Assembly (NCBI GenBank): GCA_948857205.1
Contig: CAQPRV010000124.1
Coordinates: 1 to 19,871 of the forward strand
Direction: 5' to 3'
From: an uncultured Clostridia bacterium
GTDB taxonomy: Bacteria > Bacillota > Clostridia > TANB77 > CAG-508
Length of the DNA stretch: 19,871 bases
Part shown: positions 12,363 through 19,871 of the stretch, one piece after another
Layout: every line of letters starts with the position of its first letter
Numbering within the stretch: position 1 is the first letter of the stretch
Translations under genes and position numbers: made by a program
The notes under the pieces: model-generated
Told to the model about the DNA's origin: nothing
The model's database searches: none
The model's input: only the letters and a program-made list of their open reading frames with translations

Positions 12363-13736
12363 ATGAATAAATTAGTTGATTGGAAAAACAGATTAAAAAA
12401 AGGTCATATGTTAAGTGTTATAGGTGTTCTATTAATAGTTGTGGCAATTTTAGGTTTTTTCTTATATAAAAAGCAAAGAGAATATAGACAAGCTTCTGAA
12501 AATAATTATAATATGGCATTTTATGAGTTGGTTGATTATGTGCAAAATGTTGAGACATATTTGGCTAAATCTTTAATTTCGACAACACCAGAACATGGTG
12601 CAGAAACTTTAACAAACTTATGGAGAGAAGCAAACTTAGCACAGAGTTATTTAAGTAGATTACCAATAGAAAGTCAGGAATTGGAAAATACAGAAAGATT
12701 TTTAAATCAGGTAAGTGATTATAGTTATTCCTTATCAAGAAAAAATATTTATAAGGAAAGTTTATCACAAGAAGATCTAAAAAACTTAAAAGATTTACAT
12801 GGATATAGTGTAGAACTTCAAAATACTTTAAATCAATTATCTGATGACTTAAACAGTGGAAGATTAGAATGGGGAGAATTAACTAATAAAGGAAATTTAG
12901 CTTTTGCACAACAAGTAGACAATGTGTCTAAAGAGAGTTTTAGTAATTTAGAGGAAAATTTTCATGAATATTCAGGATTAATATATGATGGTGCTTTTTC
13001 AGAGCATTTAACAAAAGGCGATCCAAAAGGTTTGACTGGTGATGATATTAGTGAAGAACAAGCAAGAGAAAGAGCTGAGGAATTTGTAGGAAAAGGAAAT
13101 ATCAAGAATATTTCAAATTTAGGTTATTTAGAAAATGCAACTATTCCTGTATATGATTTTTCTATTACAAATAATGATAATGCAACTATTAATGTGTCTA
13201 TTTCTAGAAAGGGTGGACATGTTGTATATATGAACTCTAATAGAGATGTAAATTCAGAAGTTATCTCACAAGATGATGCGAATGATAAGGGAAAGAAGTT
13301 TTTGGCAGAAAAGGGATTTCCTAATATGAAAGAAACTTATTATTTAAAACAAGAGGGTATTGTAACTATTAATTATGCTTATGTTCAAAACAATGTAATT
13401 GTTTATCCAGATTTGATTAAGGTTAAAATTGCTTTAGATAATGGTGAAGTGCTAGGTATGGAAACTACTGGATATTTAAATAATCACGAAAAGAGAGATA
13501 TTAGTAAGGTTAAAATTTCTAAAGAGGATGCTAAAAAGAATCTTAATAAGGATTTAAATATTGAAAGTGAAGGTATGGCAATTATTCCAACAGAATGGAA
13601 ATCAGAGATTTTATGCTATGAGTTTAAAGGTAAAGTTGATAATAAGGAGTTTTTAGTTTATATTAATGCGGAAAATGGTAGGGAGGAAGACATTTTAATT
13701 ATTACAAATACTCCAAATGGAACATTAACAATGTAA
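12363..13736 (+). CDS. ypeB: Germination protein YpeB
   Basis: A 457-residue membrane-anchored spore protein that stabilises and localises SleB in the spore; the two are mutually dependent in Bacillus. Visible features: a basic start, one membrane helix (about 17-36, MLSVIGVLLIVVAILGFFLY), a long helical domain (about 40-205, with SLISTTPEHGAETLTNLWRE and SYLSRLPI typical of YpeB), and C-terminal PepSY-type repeats (about 225-455; ISEEQARERAEEFVG, ISQDDANDKGKKFLAEKGFP, ISKEDAKKNLNKDLNIESEG). Length matches Bacillus YpeB (about 450). AGAGGAAAGGAAG precedes the ATG. Forms an operon with sleB and ends at the hairpin 13761-13793. Confidence 0.93.
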   Translation: MNKLVDWKNRLKKGHMLSVIGVLLIVVAILGFFLYKKQREYRQASENNYNMAFYELVDYVQNVETYLAKSLISTTPEHGAETLTNLWREANLAQSYLSRLPIESQELENTERFLNQVSDYSYSLSRKNIYKESLSQEDLKNLKDLHGYSVELQNTLNQLSDDLNSGRLEWGELTNKGNLAFAQQVDNVSKESFSNLEENFHEYSGLIYDGAFSEHLTKGDPKGLTGDDISEEQARERAEEFVGKGNIKNISNLGYLENATIPVYDFSITNNDNATINVSISRKGGHVVYMNSNRDVNSEVISQDDANDKGKKFLAEKGFPNMKETYYLKQEGIVTINYAYVQNNVIVYPDLIKVKIALDNGEVLGMETTGYLNNHEKRDISKVKISKEDAKKNLNKDLNIESEGMAIIPTEWKSEILCYEFKGKVDNKEFLVYINAENGREEDILIITNTPNGTLTM

Positions 13737-13760
13737 GTTATTTATAAAATATAAACACAT

Positions 13761-13793
13761 AATAATAAGGGGCTTTTATAGCCCCTTATTATT
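13761..13793. terminator. Bidirectional terminator between ypeB and the pilin-like pseudogene
   Basis: AATAATAAGGGGC (13761-13773) and GCCCCTTATTATT (13781-13793) form a perfect 13-bp stem with loop TTTTATA. It is 24 bases after the ypeB stop and contains the last codons and stop of the minus-strand pseudogene, so it can serve both convergent transcripts. Confidence 0.8.
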
Positions 13794-14748
13794 AAATGTC
13801 CATTTTCCATTTTCTTTGTTAGCATATATTTCAGAGGGTAAGCATATTAATGGACGAATTCCGATAGTAAGTAACATTACAACCAGCATATTCAACAGTA
13901 CCTTTCCAATGTACACGCCATACTGCATTATTGTTATCTGTAGTTGAAGCTAACCAGTAACCATAACAATCATTCCATGGTTCTTCATGTTGGAAGTATA
14001 ATGTGTCACTATAACCTATATGGGTTGATAAATTTATATCATTTGAGTAATTTGTATTATATTTCTTATTAAAGCTTGACCAGAATTGTTCAACTGTTGG
14101 TCCTCCTGTAGCTATTGCTCCATTAAATCCTTCTGCATATTTACTCCAGTTTGATGAATTTAATAAGTATTTAGCGAAATTATTATTATCATTTCCTGTT
14201 ACACAATACTCTCCATCTCCTTTGTTTATATCTGTTCCCAATATTATTCCATTACTTAATACATAATCACTTGCTATTATATATATATTATTTCCATCAT
14301 TTAAAAATATTTTCCAATTATCTATACCATTTGCACTATAATTTACATTTTCTCCATAATTTGCTGGTGTTATTATATCTGTTGCAGTATTAATTGTGTT
14401 TGTATTAGAATCATCTATTGTTAAATCTTTTTTTAATACAAATTTATATCCTTTATATTGTATCTCTGCAAAGTTTATTTCTGTTGTTATCCCATTGTTT
14501 TCTATTATTACTGATTATGTCTTTTTATATGTTATTGTCATATCTATTTCTGTATCATAATTATCTTTTATACATTTTGCTATATCTTCAATTTTGGGGT
14601 TTATTATTTGATTTTCACTTGCTAAATCTAGTCTTGCTTCTGTTATTAATAATTTTAATTCTTCTTTTGCAGTTTCTTCATTTGTTTTTTGTCCTGCAAT
14701 TGTTGCTCTTTTTAGTATTCCATTTTCTCCTGTTAATGTTATATAACA
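13776..14748 (-). pseudogene. Type IV pilin-like surface protein, N-terminally truncated with stop and frameshift
   Basis: Read from 14748 down, the minus strand gives ITLTGENGILKRATIAGQKT, NEETAKEELKLLITEARLDL, then an in-frame TAA at 14515-14517, then about 220 more codons (NWKIFLNDGNNIYIIASDYV, FAKYLLNSSNWSKYAEGFNG, YGYWLASTTDNNNAVWRVHW). The last frame stops at 13831, but a shifted frame carries the expected ending, TIGIRPLICLPSEIYA, to a TAA at 13776-13778. This architecture ('TLTGENGIL' after a prepilin helix, 'WLAS...GIRPL..L' end) is that of clostridial prepilin-like secreted proteins. The prepilin leader and N-terminal helix are gone: two stops lie at 14749-14754. Three lesions show decay. 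A 236-bp fold-back element begins 39 bases upstream. Confidence 0.7.
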
Positions 14749-14786
14749 TTATTAATGAATTTTTTCAATACATTTTTAGTTTTTTG

Positions 14787-15022
14787 TGTCATTAGGGACG
14801 GAGAATTTTGGCAAGTTATAATTTAAGAGATTTATTAAAAAGTTTCTAATTTTTTATTATTTTGAATGTTTAATTCTAAAAATTCCAAGAGATATTTTTT
14901 AAGAATTTTATTAGAATTTTAGAGTGATTGCTTAGAAGTGTCTCAAAATAAAAAATTAGAACTTTTTGTAATACTTTAAATTAAATAATAAAAAATGCCA
15001 AAATTCTCCGTCCCCAATGACA
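14787..15022. mobile_element. 236-bp fold-back element with 27-bp terminal inverted repeats (MITE/REP-like)
   Basis: Bases 14787-14813 (TGTCATTAGGGACGG then AGAATTTTGGCA) match the reverse complement of 14996-15022 at 26 of 27 positions. The interior also folds back: AAAAAGTTTCTAATTTTTTA (about 14835) against its partner near 14960, and AAGAATTTTATTAGAATTTT near the centre. It has no ORF. The TGTCATTxGGGACGG end resembles repeats mobilised by REP-associated (IS200-like) transposases, from memory of that family. No clear target duplication is visible. It ends 4 bases past the vanW stop and may serve as its terminator. Confidence 0.7.
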
Positions 15023-15026
15023 ATAA

Positions 15027-16583
15027 CTAATGTCTTTTATAAGTATCTCTACACAATAATTCTTGAGATATAATTTTTCCATCCCTTTTCAAAATTTTAT
15101 AAGCTTCGGAATATATTGCAGTCCTAGTTCTGCCAGTTTCATATGCATTAATTTGCACTTCGCAATCATCATCTTGCCTCATACCAAAAATCTGAAAGTT
15201 TGCAGTTCCATTTGCAACTGAACATACTAATTTTATTGGATAATTTCTATTATTTTTAAATTGAAAATCAATTGCTCCATAAACTACAGTTGCATCTCTA
15301 CTAGCAGGTGCATATGATGGTACAAACTGATGATTTGTTCTTTGGACTATTTCTAGATTAGCATAAAGTACTGCATTATATAATGTGGTAGTTATTTGAC
15401 AGATACCTCCACCAATTCCATCAACAACTTTTCCTTGAACATAAATTGGTGCTTCTTTATATCCAGCAGAAATAGTTCTTTCTCCAACTACTTTATTATA
15501 AGAAAAAGTTTCTCCTGGCATTATAACAGTACCATTTATTTTATTTGCTGCTAAAATTAAATTAGTAGTTCTATTTCTATTGCTAGCAGCATATAGAGTA
15601 GAATATGTTGCTAATAAGTCAGGAAATGCTTCTGTCCCAATCATATTTGTAGTAATAGCAGGTGATAATATTTTTAAAGGTATTACATATTCTTCTTTTT
15701 TTTCAGAAGAAATAATTGATTTTGCTTCATCTATTGAAATGTTAAAATCTATACCATTTTCTGAAGGATATACTGAAAATGGTTCCTTCGTGTAATATGC
15801 ATTTACTGGTTCTTTATGTACCTCATTATAAATTTTTTCTATATTTATTTCATCTGGTTGTTCAGTTTTAACTGCAATTTCAATAGTTTTATCTTTTTTA
15901 GAAAAGTCTGAAATTGTATCTTTTATTAGTTTTGTTGTTTCATCAATGTCAACTATATTTCCTTCTTTGCCAGATGTTATTATTAATTCAGAATTTTCTA
16001 TATAGTAACTACTTTGTATAACTTTATCAGGTAGTTGTGTAGATATGTCTTCTAGATTTTTTGAAAGTTGTTCTTTATTTAGAGTTAGTCTTGGTTCTAT
16101 ATTGACTTTTCCAAACATGGTTGATAATATATAAAAACTATTTTGCAAAAAGTTTCCTTGTCTTCCAACTTCATATGCAGAATTTGTTGCTCTTTTTATA
16201 TCAAAATTTGCTTCTATTTGTTCTATTGAAATTGTTGTTTCAAAGTCACCATGTTTTAATTTAATTTCTTCGGGTAAGTTCTCAGAAATATATTTTTCTA
16301 ATTGGTATTTTGCATCTGATTTGCTTAAGTGTGATACATCATGACCTTTAATAGATACGCCAGATATTATATTATTGTTAAATAAAGTATATGTAAATAA
16401 AATAAGTATTGATATTAGTAATATAATAAAAATAATTATTAAAAGTATTTTAAAAATTGAAATAGAAAATTTTTTTGTGTTATTTGTAGGTGTAAATTCT
16501 TCTTCAAAAGATTTATGTTCGTTAGATTTTTCTACATTTGTTTCTATTCTTTCTTTTTCTAAATCCTTTTCTTTAACATTCAT
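15027..16583 (-). CDS. VanW family cell-surface protein with peptidoglycan-binding-like domains
   Basis: A 518-residue protein. Order: a charged cytoplasmic N-tail (1-40), a membrane helix (about 42-66), two PG_binding_4-like extracytoplasmic modules (about 75-320, with GVSIKGHDVSHLSKSDAKYQ and a second unit around 200-310), and the VanW domain (about 335-455: NRTTNLILAANKINGTVIMP, GETFSYNKVVGERTISAGYK, VDGIGGGICQITTTLYNAVL, HQFVPSYAPASRDATVVYGA), then a short tail. VanW proteins occur in some vancomycin-resistance clusters, but most, like this YoaR-type one, are chromosomal with unknown function, probably in the envelope. AAAGGAG precedes the ATG. Not evidence of resistance: no vanHAX genes are here. 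Confidence 0.9.
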   Translation of the reverse strand: MNVKEKDLEKERIETNVEKSNEHKSFEEEFTPTNNTKKFSISIFKILLIIIFIILLISILILFTYTLFNNNIISGVSIKGHDVSHLSKSDAKYQLEKYISENLPEEIKLKHGDFETTISIEQIEANFDIKRATNSAYEVGRQGNFLQNSFYILSTMFGKVNIEPRLTLNKEQLSKNLEDISTQLPDKVIQSSYYIENSELIITSGKEGNIVDIDETTKLIKDTISDFSKKDKTIEIAVKTEQPDEINIEKIYNEVHKEPVNAYYTKEPFSVYPSENGIDFNISIDEAKSIISSEKKEEYVIPLKILSPAITTNMIGTEAFPDLLATYSTLYAASNRNRTTNLILAANKINGTVIMPGETFSYNKVVGERTISAGYKEAPIYVQGKVVDGIGGGICQITTTLYNAVLYANLEIVQRTNHQFVPSYAPASRDATVVYGAIDFQFKNNRNYPIKLVCSVANGTANFQIFGMRQDDDCEVQINAYETGRTRTAIYSEAYKILKRDGKIISQELLCRDTYKRH

Positions 16584-16696
16584 TTTGTTTCTCCTTTTGC
16601 ATTATCTAATTTATTATATCATATTTTGTAAAAAAATATATATTTTTATTAAAAAATGTCAAAATAAAATTTAAATAATTGTAGATAATATTATTA

Positions 16697-16718
16697 TAAA
16701 ACTTTAATTAAAGTTTTA
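16697..16718. repeat. 22-base perfect palindrome between vanW and the SASP gene
   Basis: TAAAACTTTAATTAAAGTTT continues to a perfect 22-base palindrome in the divergent intergenic region, 48 bases ahead of the SASP ATG and 114 bases upstream of the vanW start. A regulator operator or simple hairpin; which is unknown. Confidence 0.4.
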
Positions 16719-16765
16719 TTTAAATATATATGAGATCTTTTGTAAAAGATGACAAGGAGGATATT

Positions 16766-16942
16766 ATGTCTAGAAATAGTAAGTTAATATCTGAAAATTT
16801 AAGAGAAGAAATAGCAAAAGAATTAGGTGTTTATGAACAAGTAAAAAAAGATGGTGGTAGCTGGGCAAATGTTTCATCTAAAGATTGTGGTAATATCGTT
16901 AAGAAAGCAATAGAGATAGCAAATAGATCAGTTGAAAGTTAA
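16766..16942 (+). CDS. Small acid-soluble spore protein, alpha/beta type
   Basis: A 58-residue DNA-binding protein that coats spore DNA and is degraded by the GPR protease at germination. Signature: NLREEIAKELGVYEQVKKDG (with the E-I-A GPR cut site) and WANVSSKDCGNIVKKAIEIA, the conserved second helix of the family. Length is slightly below the usual 60-70. I choose the ATG at 16766, 5 bases after AAGGAGG; the frame continues upstream to 16730 only by chance. No clear sigma-G promoter could be placed. Monocistronic, closed by a strong terminator. Confidence 0.9.
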   Translation: MSRNSKLISENLREEIAKELGVYEQVKKDGGSWANVSSKDCGNIVKKAIEIANRSVES

Positions 16943-16956
16943 TAGTTATTTTTTAT

Positions 16957-16996
16957 AAAATATGCCATCAGGATTATCCTTTTGGCATATTTTTTT
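16957..16996 (+). terminator. Rho-independent terminator of the SASP gene
   Basis: AAAATATGCCA (16957-16967) pairs with TGGCATATTTT (16983-16993) and the T-run continues to 16996; an inner AGGATTATCCT adds pairing in the loop. Confidence 0.85.
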
Positions 16997-17015
16997 GCCA
17001 ATTACCTTAATATTT

Positions 17016-17044
17016 TTGACATTTTTTTAGAATAAGAATATAAT
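17016..17044 (+). promoter_or_regulatory. Consensus sigma-A promoter of murF-ddl
   Basis: TTGACA (17016-17021), 17 bases, TATAAT (17039-17044): a perfect consensus match. Start point near 17051, 28 bases before the murF ATG. Confidence 0.85.
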
Positions 17045-17078
17045 ATGAAAAATATGTCAAAAGTGAAAGGATAAAAAG

Positions 17079-18485
17079 ATGAATGATTTATATATTAAAG
17101 AACTTATAGAAGTAACAGAAGGACAAATGATTATTGGAAACATGGAATTAAAATGTGAGAATTTCTCAAAAGACACAAGACAAATAAAAGAAAATGATAT
17201 ATACATAGGAATAAAAGGAAATAGCTTTGATGGAAGTGAATTCTGGGAAGAAGCACTAAAAAAAGGAGCAAGTTGTGTAATAATTGAAAACATAGAAATA
17301 ACAGAAGAGCAGAAACAAAAATATAAAAATAAAACAATAATAAAAGTAAAAAACACACTAGAAGCATTATATAAAATAGCAAGATTAAAGAGAGAAAAAT
17401 ATAAAATACCAGTAATAGCAATAACAGGAAGTGTTGGGAAAACTAGCACTAAAGATATAATAGCAAAAGTAGTATCACAAAAATATCTTACATTAAAAAC
17501 AGAAGGCAACAATAACAATAATATTGGATTACCATTTACAATATTAAAATTAAAAAAGCATGAAGCACTAGTAATAGAAATGGGAATGAATCATTTTGGA
17601 GAAATAAGTTTATTAACTTCTATTGCAAAACCTGATATTTGTATAATAACAAATATAGGAACATCACATATTGGAAATTTAGGCTCAAGAGAAAACATAT
17701 TAAAAGCAAAATTAGAAATTTTAGAAGGAACTAAAAATCCAAAAGTAATAATAAACAATGACAATGACTTATTACATAATTGGTATATAGAAAATAAAAA
17801 TAATTTTAATATAAAAACCTATGGAATAAAAAACAAAAGTAACTATAATGCGGAGAAGATAGAATTAAATGGAGATAGTAGTAAATTTATTTGTGAAATA
17901 AATGGAAAAAGGGAAGAGATAAAAGTTCCAGTAGGAGGAGAACATTTTATATTAAACAGTTTATGTGCAATTACAGTGGGAACAGTATTAGAAATAGATT
18001 CTAAAGATATTAAAGAAGGAATTGAAAAATTTGAATTAACACAAAAAAGAATGGATATAAAACAATTAGAAAATGGTATAAAAGTAATAAATGATGCTTA
18101 CAATGCAAGTTTTGAATCTATGAAAGCAACTTTGGAGTATTTATCTGAATTTAAAGACAATAGAAAGATTGCAGTGTTAGGAGATATGTTAGAATTAGGA
18201 GAATATTCGGAAGATTTACATAGAAAAGTTGGAATAGAAGTAGTAAAAAATAAAATAGACTTATTAATATGTTATGGAGATAATTCAAAAAATATAGCTA
18301 AAGAAGCAAGAAAACTGGGAATGGAACATATACTACAATTTGATAATAAACAACAAATATTAGAATTTTTAAAACAAGACTTGAAGAAAGGTGATATTGT
18401 ATTATTTAAAGCATCAAATGGTATGAAATTTTTTGAGCTTGCAAATGAAATTGAAAAAAAGGAATTTTGGGATAAGACTTATTAA
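17079..18485 (+). CDS. murF: UDP-N-acetylmuramoyl-tripeptide--D-alanyl-D-alanine ligase
   Basis: A 468-residue cytoplasmic Mur ligase that joins D-Ala-D-Ala to UDP-MurNAc-tripeptide with ATP, the last soluble step of the peptidoglycan precursor. Seen: N-terminal substrate domain (FSKDTRQIKENDIYIGIKGN), ATP site ITGSVGKTSTKD (about 114-125), KTEGNNNNNIGLPFTIL, EMGMNHFGEISLLTSIAKPD, ITNIGTSHIGNLGSRENILK, and the C-terminal domain (NDAYNASFESMKATLEYL, AVLGDMLELGEYSEDLHRKV). Length is typical (about 450-470). AAAGGAT precedes the ATG. Downstream, ddl supplies its dipeptide substrate, likely on the same transcript. Confidence 0.96.
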   Translation: MNDLYIKELIEVTEGQMIIGNMELKCENFSKDTRQIKENDIYIGIKGNSFDGSEFWEEALKKGASCVIIENIEITEEQKQKYKNKTIIKVKNTLEALYKIARLKREKYKIPVIAITGSVGKTSTKDIIAKVVSQKYLTLKTEGNNNNNIGLPFTILKLKKHEALVIEMGMNHFGEISLLTSIAKPDICIITNIGTSHIGNLGSRENILKAKLEILEGTKNPKVIINNDNDLLHNWYIENKNNFNIKTYGIKNKSNYNAEKIELNGDSSKFICEINGKREEIKVPVGGEHFILNSLCAITVGTVLEIDSKDIKEGIEKFELTQKRMDIKQLENGIKVINDAYNASFESMKATLEYLSEFKDNRKIAVLGDMLELGEYSEDLHRKVGIEVVKNKIDLLICYGDNSKNIAKEARKLGMEHILQFDNKQQILEFLKQDLKKGDIVLFKASNGMKFFELANEIEKKEFWDKTY

Positions 18486-18563
18486 TATAATTAAAATATA
18501 AAAAATATGAAAGGAAAAATACTAGTTAGATATAAAAAATATTTAATTAGTAATAAAATAATT

Positions 18564-19598
18564 ATGAAAATAGGTTTAGTTTTTGGCGGAATGTCAAGTG
18601 AAAATCAGGTATCTGTAATATCTGCGAAATCAATATATAATAATATAGATAAGACAAAATATGAAATACAACCAATATATATAGATAAAAAAGGCGAATG
18701 GTGGAAAATTAATTTTGAGATTGAGGAAAATATAGAAATAAATGATAAAAAGGAGAAGATAGAAAATATAATAAAATTTATAAAAGAAATGGATTTAATA
18801 TTCCCAGTTTTACATGGCTTATATGGAGAAGATGGTACAATTCAGGGAATGTTTGAAATGGCAAAGATTCCATATGTTGGATGTGGTGTATTATCTTCTA
18901 GTGTAGGAATGGATAAGGTATATACTAAAATAATATTTGAAAAAGCAGGGTTAAAACAGGCTAGATATAAATATATTAGAGAATTTGAAAATCAATATAT
19001 ATACATTGACGAAAATTTTAATGAAACAAGACTACCATTAGACGAAATAGCTAAGAAAATTACAAAAGATTTAACTTTCCCTATGTTTATAAAACCATCA
19101 AATTCAGGATCTAGTGTTGGAATAAGTAAAGTAAATAATATTAATGAACTAAAAGAAAAAATAAAATATGCTACAAATTTTGATAGAAAAGTATTAATTG
19201 AACAAAGCATAAAAGGAAGAGAGGTAGAATGTGCAGTATTAGGAAATGAAGATGTAATTTCTTCATGTATTGGAGAGGTACATTCTGCTGAAGATTTTTA
19301 TAGTTATGATGCAAAATATAATAATAAAGAATCAAAAACAGATATTCCAGCAAATATTGATGAAGATATTTCTAATGAAATAAGAAATCAAGCAATAAAA
19401 GCCTTTAAAGCAATTGATGGAAAAGGATTATCAAGAGTAGACTTTTTTATTGAAGATAATTCTAAAGATATTTATATAAATGAAATAAATACTTTACCAG
19501 GATTTACAACTATTAGCATGTATCCGAAACTTTTTGAAGCAAGTGGTATTTCATATAAAGAACTTTTAGACAAAATAATAAATTTAGCATTAAATTAA
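18564..19598 (+). CDS. ddl: D-alanine--D-alanine ligase
   Basis: A 344-residue ATP-grasp ligase making D-Ala-D-Ala for MurF. Motifs: MKIGLVFGGMSSENQVS (N-terminal), FPVLHGLYGEDGTIQGMFEM, PYVGCGVLSSSVGMDK, FIKPSNSGSSVGISK, the omega loop FYSYDAKYNN with the Lys-Tyr pair of D-Ala-D-Ala (not D-Ala-D-Lac) ligases, and the Mg-binding end SRVDFFIE with NEINTLPGFTTISMYP. Start choice: the frame is open from an ATG at 18507, but the family begins at MKIGLVFGG, so I take 18564. Neither has a good Shine-Dalgarno upstream, which leaves the start open. The order murF-ddl is the reverse of the common ddl-murF. Confidence 0.93.
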   Translation: MKIGLVFGGMSSENQVSVISAKSIYNNIDKTKYEIQPIYIDKKGEWWKINFEIEENIEINDKKEKIENIIKFIKEMDLIFPVLHGLYGEDGTIQGMFEMAKIPYVGCGVLSSSVGMDKVYTKIIFEKAGLKQARYKYIREFENQYIYIDENFNETRLPLDEIAKKITKDLTFPMFIKPSNSGSSVGISKVNNINELKEKIKYATNFDRKVLIEQSIKGREVECAVLGNEDVISSCIGEVHSAEDFYSYDAKYNNKESKTDIPANIDEDISNEIRNQAIKAFKAIDGKGLSRVDFFIEDNSKDIYINEINTLPGFTTISMYPKLFEASGISYKELLDKIINLALN

Positions 19599-19623
19599 TT
19601 ATAAAGCTCTACAGTCGCTAGTT

Positions 19624-19672
19624 TTTTGAGATTTTATCCTTACAGTATAAGACTCAAAATAGTATTTTTTTT
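19624..19672 (+). terminator. Probable terminator after ddl
   Basis: TTTTGAG (19624-19630) pairs with CTCAAAA (19653-19659), with further TTTTAT/ATAAGA pairing inside, and a T8 run at 19665-19672. Confidence 0.65.
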
Positions 19673-19714
19673 ACAAATTTAAATTTTTTTATTTAACTAT
19701 AACGATAAGTTAAA

Positions 19715-19871
19715 GTTCAGTATACGGCTATTTACCTAATACCTAAGTACTACAAATCTTGATTTTTTAGTGGGAATTTATTTTATATAAAGGAAGAAAA
19801 TATCTAAAATATTTATGAAAATTCGAATGCAACTGGAAAATATTTAGAAATTATTATCATATAAAAAAGTC
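19715..19871. mobile_element. Second copy (left arm, cut by window end) of the 490-bp palindromic repeat
   Basis: From GTTCAGTA (19715) onwards this matches 6974-7130: CTACAAATCTTGATTTTT, ATTTATTTTATATAA and a block identical for over 50 bases (19797-19852 against 7057-7112, containing TTCGAATGCAACTGGAAAAT). The right arm lies beyond the window. Both copies sit after the last gene of a transcription unit, in the same orientation. Confidence 0.75.

Noticed and set aside
14418..14795. Plus-strand Leu/Phe-rich frame of 125 codons
   Set aside because: It is the complement of the pilin-like pseudogene; hydrophobic look comes from A-rich coding on the other strand.
15027..16583. vanW as a sign of vancomycin resistance
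   Set aside because: No vanH, vanA/B-type ligase or vanX nearby, and the ddl here has the D-Ala-D-Ala type omega loop.
16375..16674. Plus-strand frame opposite the vanW N-terminus
   Set aside because: Complement of the vanW membrane helix region, no RBS, runs across the vanW start.

Overview
The window is strongly AT-rich, with Firmicutes-type Shine-Dalgarno sites and a sporulation gene set (sleB, ypeB, an alpha/beta SASP). It fits a spore-forming member of the Clostridia, probably an uncultured gut-type lineage; I cannot name a species. The gene order tadA, SRP RNA, dnaX, ybaB, recR matches the well-known Bacillus/Clostridia block (yaaJ-scr-dnaX-yaaK-recR).

Bases 1-3400 are an accessory graveyard. 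They hold a cut IstB (IS21 helper) gene on the minus strand, abutting a 5'-truncated group II intron reverse transcriptase with one in-frame TAG, the intron's 3' catalytic RNA domains, several decayed small genes, a 38-codon stump of an Ogt-type DNA methyltransferase gene, an intact 62-residue ferredoxin, and a minus-strand gene remnant.

Bases 3400-5520 are the most interesting part. A promoter and two leader hairpins precede a compact three-gene unit: a polytopic membrane protein, a 16-residue peptide with one Cys and an acidic tail, and an AgrB-like membrane protein with the His/Cys pair at AgrB spacing but a soluble C-terminal extension. I read this as a possible divergent peptide-signalling module. 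It ends in a strong terminator, followed by about 145 bases of dense potential RNA structure, a 21-bp perfect inverted repeat and a 47-codon gene.

Bases 5480-10350 are housekeeping: tadA, an unknown membrane-anchored protein, a roughly 490-bp near-palindromic repeat (a second copy enters at the right edge of the window), the SRP RNA with its own promoter, then dnaX-ybaB-recR. A small minus-strand gene and an UgtP/MGDG-synthase-like glycosyltransferase converge on recR.

Bases 11800-19871 concern the spore and cell wall: sleB-ypeB behind a sigma-G-like promoter, a broken pilin-like gene sharing a bidirectional terminator with ypeB, a 236-bp fold-back element next to a vanW-family gene, a SASP gene, and murF-ddl behind a consensus sigma-A promoter. 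MurF and Ddl act in consecutive steps (D-Ala-D-Ala synthesis and its addition to the UDP-MurNAc-tripeptide).
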